6,969 bases of DNA from positions 7,517 to 14,485 of the forward strand of contig MIBD01000082.1 in assembly GCA_001829395.1 (NCBI GenBank), written 5' to 3'. The notes under the pieces are model-generated. The model ran no database searches. It worked only from the letters and a program-made list of their open reading frames with translations, and had not been told where the DNA came from. Position 1 is the stretch's first letter, and each line of letters starts with the position of its first letter. Below, one piece after another: positions 6,687 through 6,969 of this stretch. The position numbers were made by a program, and so were the translations under genes. The stretch comes from Spirochaetes bacterium GWF1_49_6 (GTDB taxonomy: Bacteria; Spirochaetota; Brevinematia; Brevinematales; GWF1-51-8).

Positions 6687-6710
6687 TGCCTTCTACCGAA
6701 GGCAGACAGG
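6687..6710. repeat. Second copy of the 24-nt hairpin, in the glf leader
   Basis: TGCCTTC (6687-6693) pairs with GAAGGCA (6698-6704) around TACC, followed by GACAGG. Compared with the copy at 3539-3562, one stem pair has changed from A-T to G-C on both sides, leaving the fold intact. It lies between the inferred glf transcription start and the ribosome site at 6736-6741. An alternative outer pairing of GTGCC (6686-6690) with GGCAC (6718-6722) would compete with it. Confidence 0.65.
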
Positions 6711-6746
6711 AAGCCGAGGCACACGTTATACACCGAAGGAGTCATT

Positions 6747-6969
6747 ATGGAATTCGATTATATCATCGTCGGGGCGGGTTTTTCGGGCGCGGTGCTCGCG
6801 GAACGGCTGGCTAGCCAACGCGGCGCGAAGGTGCTGATTGTGGACAAACGCCTCCATATCGGCGGGAACTGCTACGACTGCTACGATAAGTACGGCGTGC
6901 TCATCCACCTCTATGGCCCGCATATCTTCCATACTCCGTACAAAACGGTCTGGGACTATATCACCCGTT
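6747..6969 (+). CDS. glf: UDP-galactopyranose mutase, N-terminal part (cut by window end)
   Basis: Glf is an FAD enzyme that isomerises UDP-galactopyranose to UDP-galactofuranose, the donor for galactofuranose in surface glycans. The 74 residues present begin MEFDYIIVGAGFSGAVLAER, with the GxGxxG dinucleotide-binding motif at 9-14 and an acidic residue, Asp33, at the end of the second strand. The family hallmarks HIGGNCYD (37-44) and YGPHIFHT (56-63) follow, and the latter contains the conserved active-site histidine region. Full-length enzymes are around 370-390 residues, so about one fifth is visible. AAGGAG at 6736-6741 lies five bases before the ATG. The gene follows galT in the same direction but has its own promoter and a structured leader. 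Confidence 0.93.
   Translation, partial: MEFDYIIVGAGFSGAVLAERLASQRGAKVLIVDKRLHIGGNCYDCYDKYGVLIHLYGPHIFHTPYKTVWDYITR

Noticed and set aside
6452..6814. Plus-strand open frame between galT and glf reading HADYADYTDY
   Set aside because: It is produced by the 9-bp-period repeat, has no ribosome site and overlaps the start of glf in another frame.

Overview
The window looks like ordinary chromosome from a free-living or host-associated bacterium with abundant lipoproteins. Sigma-70-type promoters have near-consensus boxes and 17-nt spacers, and Shine-Dalgarno sites are GGAG-like. Three of the five genes start with a lipoprotein signal peptide ending in a lipobox cysteine. The permissive lipoboxes (SAC, ASC, VSC), the secreted proteases and the 9-bp-period ATCCG repeats remind me of spirochaetes and similar diderm environmental bacteria, but this is recollection and no marker gene in the window fixes the taxon. 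Base composition is uneven: the protease at 1764-3398 and the sugar genes at the right end are GC-rich, while the S41-like gene and the first 330 bases are visibly AT-rich.

Layout. Positions 1-329 hold no convincing gene, only a promoter (244-272) for a lipoprotein (330-1682) made of seven 52-residue repeats, probably a seven-bladed beta-propeller. A strong intrinsic terminator (1704-1736) follows it. Two lipoproteins lie on the minus strand. One is a clostripain-family (C11) cysteine protease with a probable PPC-like C-terminal domain (1764-3398). The other is an S41-like protein (3710-5275) whose motifs fit a Ser/His rather than a Ser/Lys active site. The 311-base gap between them contains three tandem copies of a nested hairpin repeat, one interrupted by a 24-nt hairpin. 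The S41-like gene and a GalT-type nucleotidylyltransferase (5433-6434) are divergent, each with a good promoter in the 157-base intergenic region. The 312 bases after galT hold a 9-bp-period inverted repeat, a promoter very like galT's, and a second, diverged copy of the 24-nt hairpin. Then comes the 5' end of glf (UDP-galactopyranose mutase), cut by the window edge.

How the genes relate. The left two thirds encode a cluster of cell-envelope lipoproteins, two of them proteases. The right third encodes galactose nucleotide-sugar chemistry: GalT could supply UDP-galactose and Glf converts it to UDP-galactofuranose for surface glycans. The two sugar genes share near-identical promoter boxes although they are separate transcription units. 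I found no RNA gene, CRISPR array, transposase or clear defence or mobile system. The least ordinary items are the non-coding repeats, especially the 24-nt hairpin found at two sites with a compensatory base-pair change, and the promoter pair.
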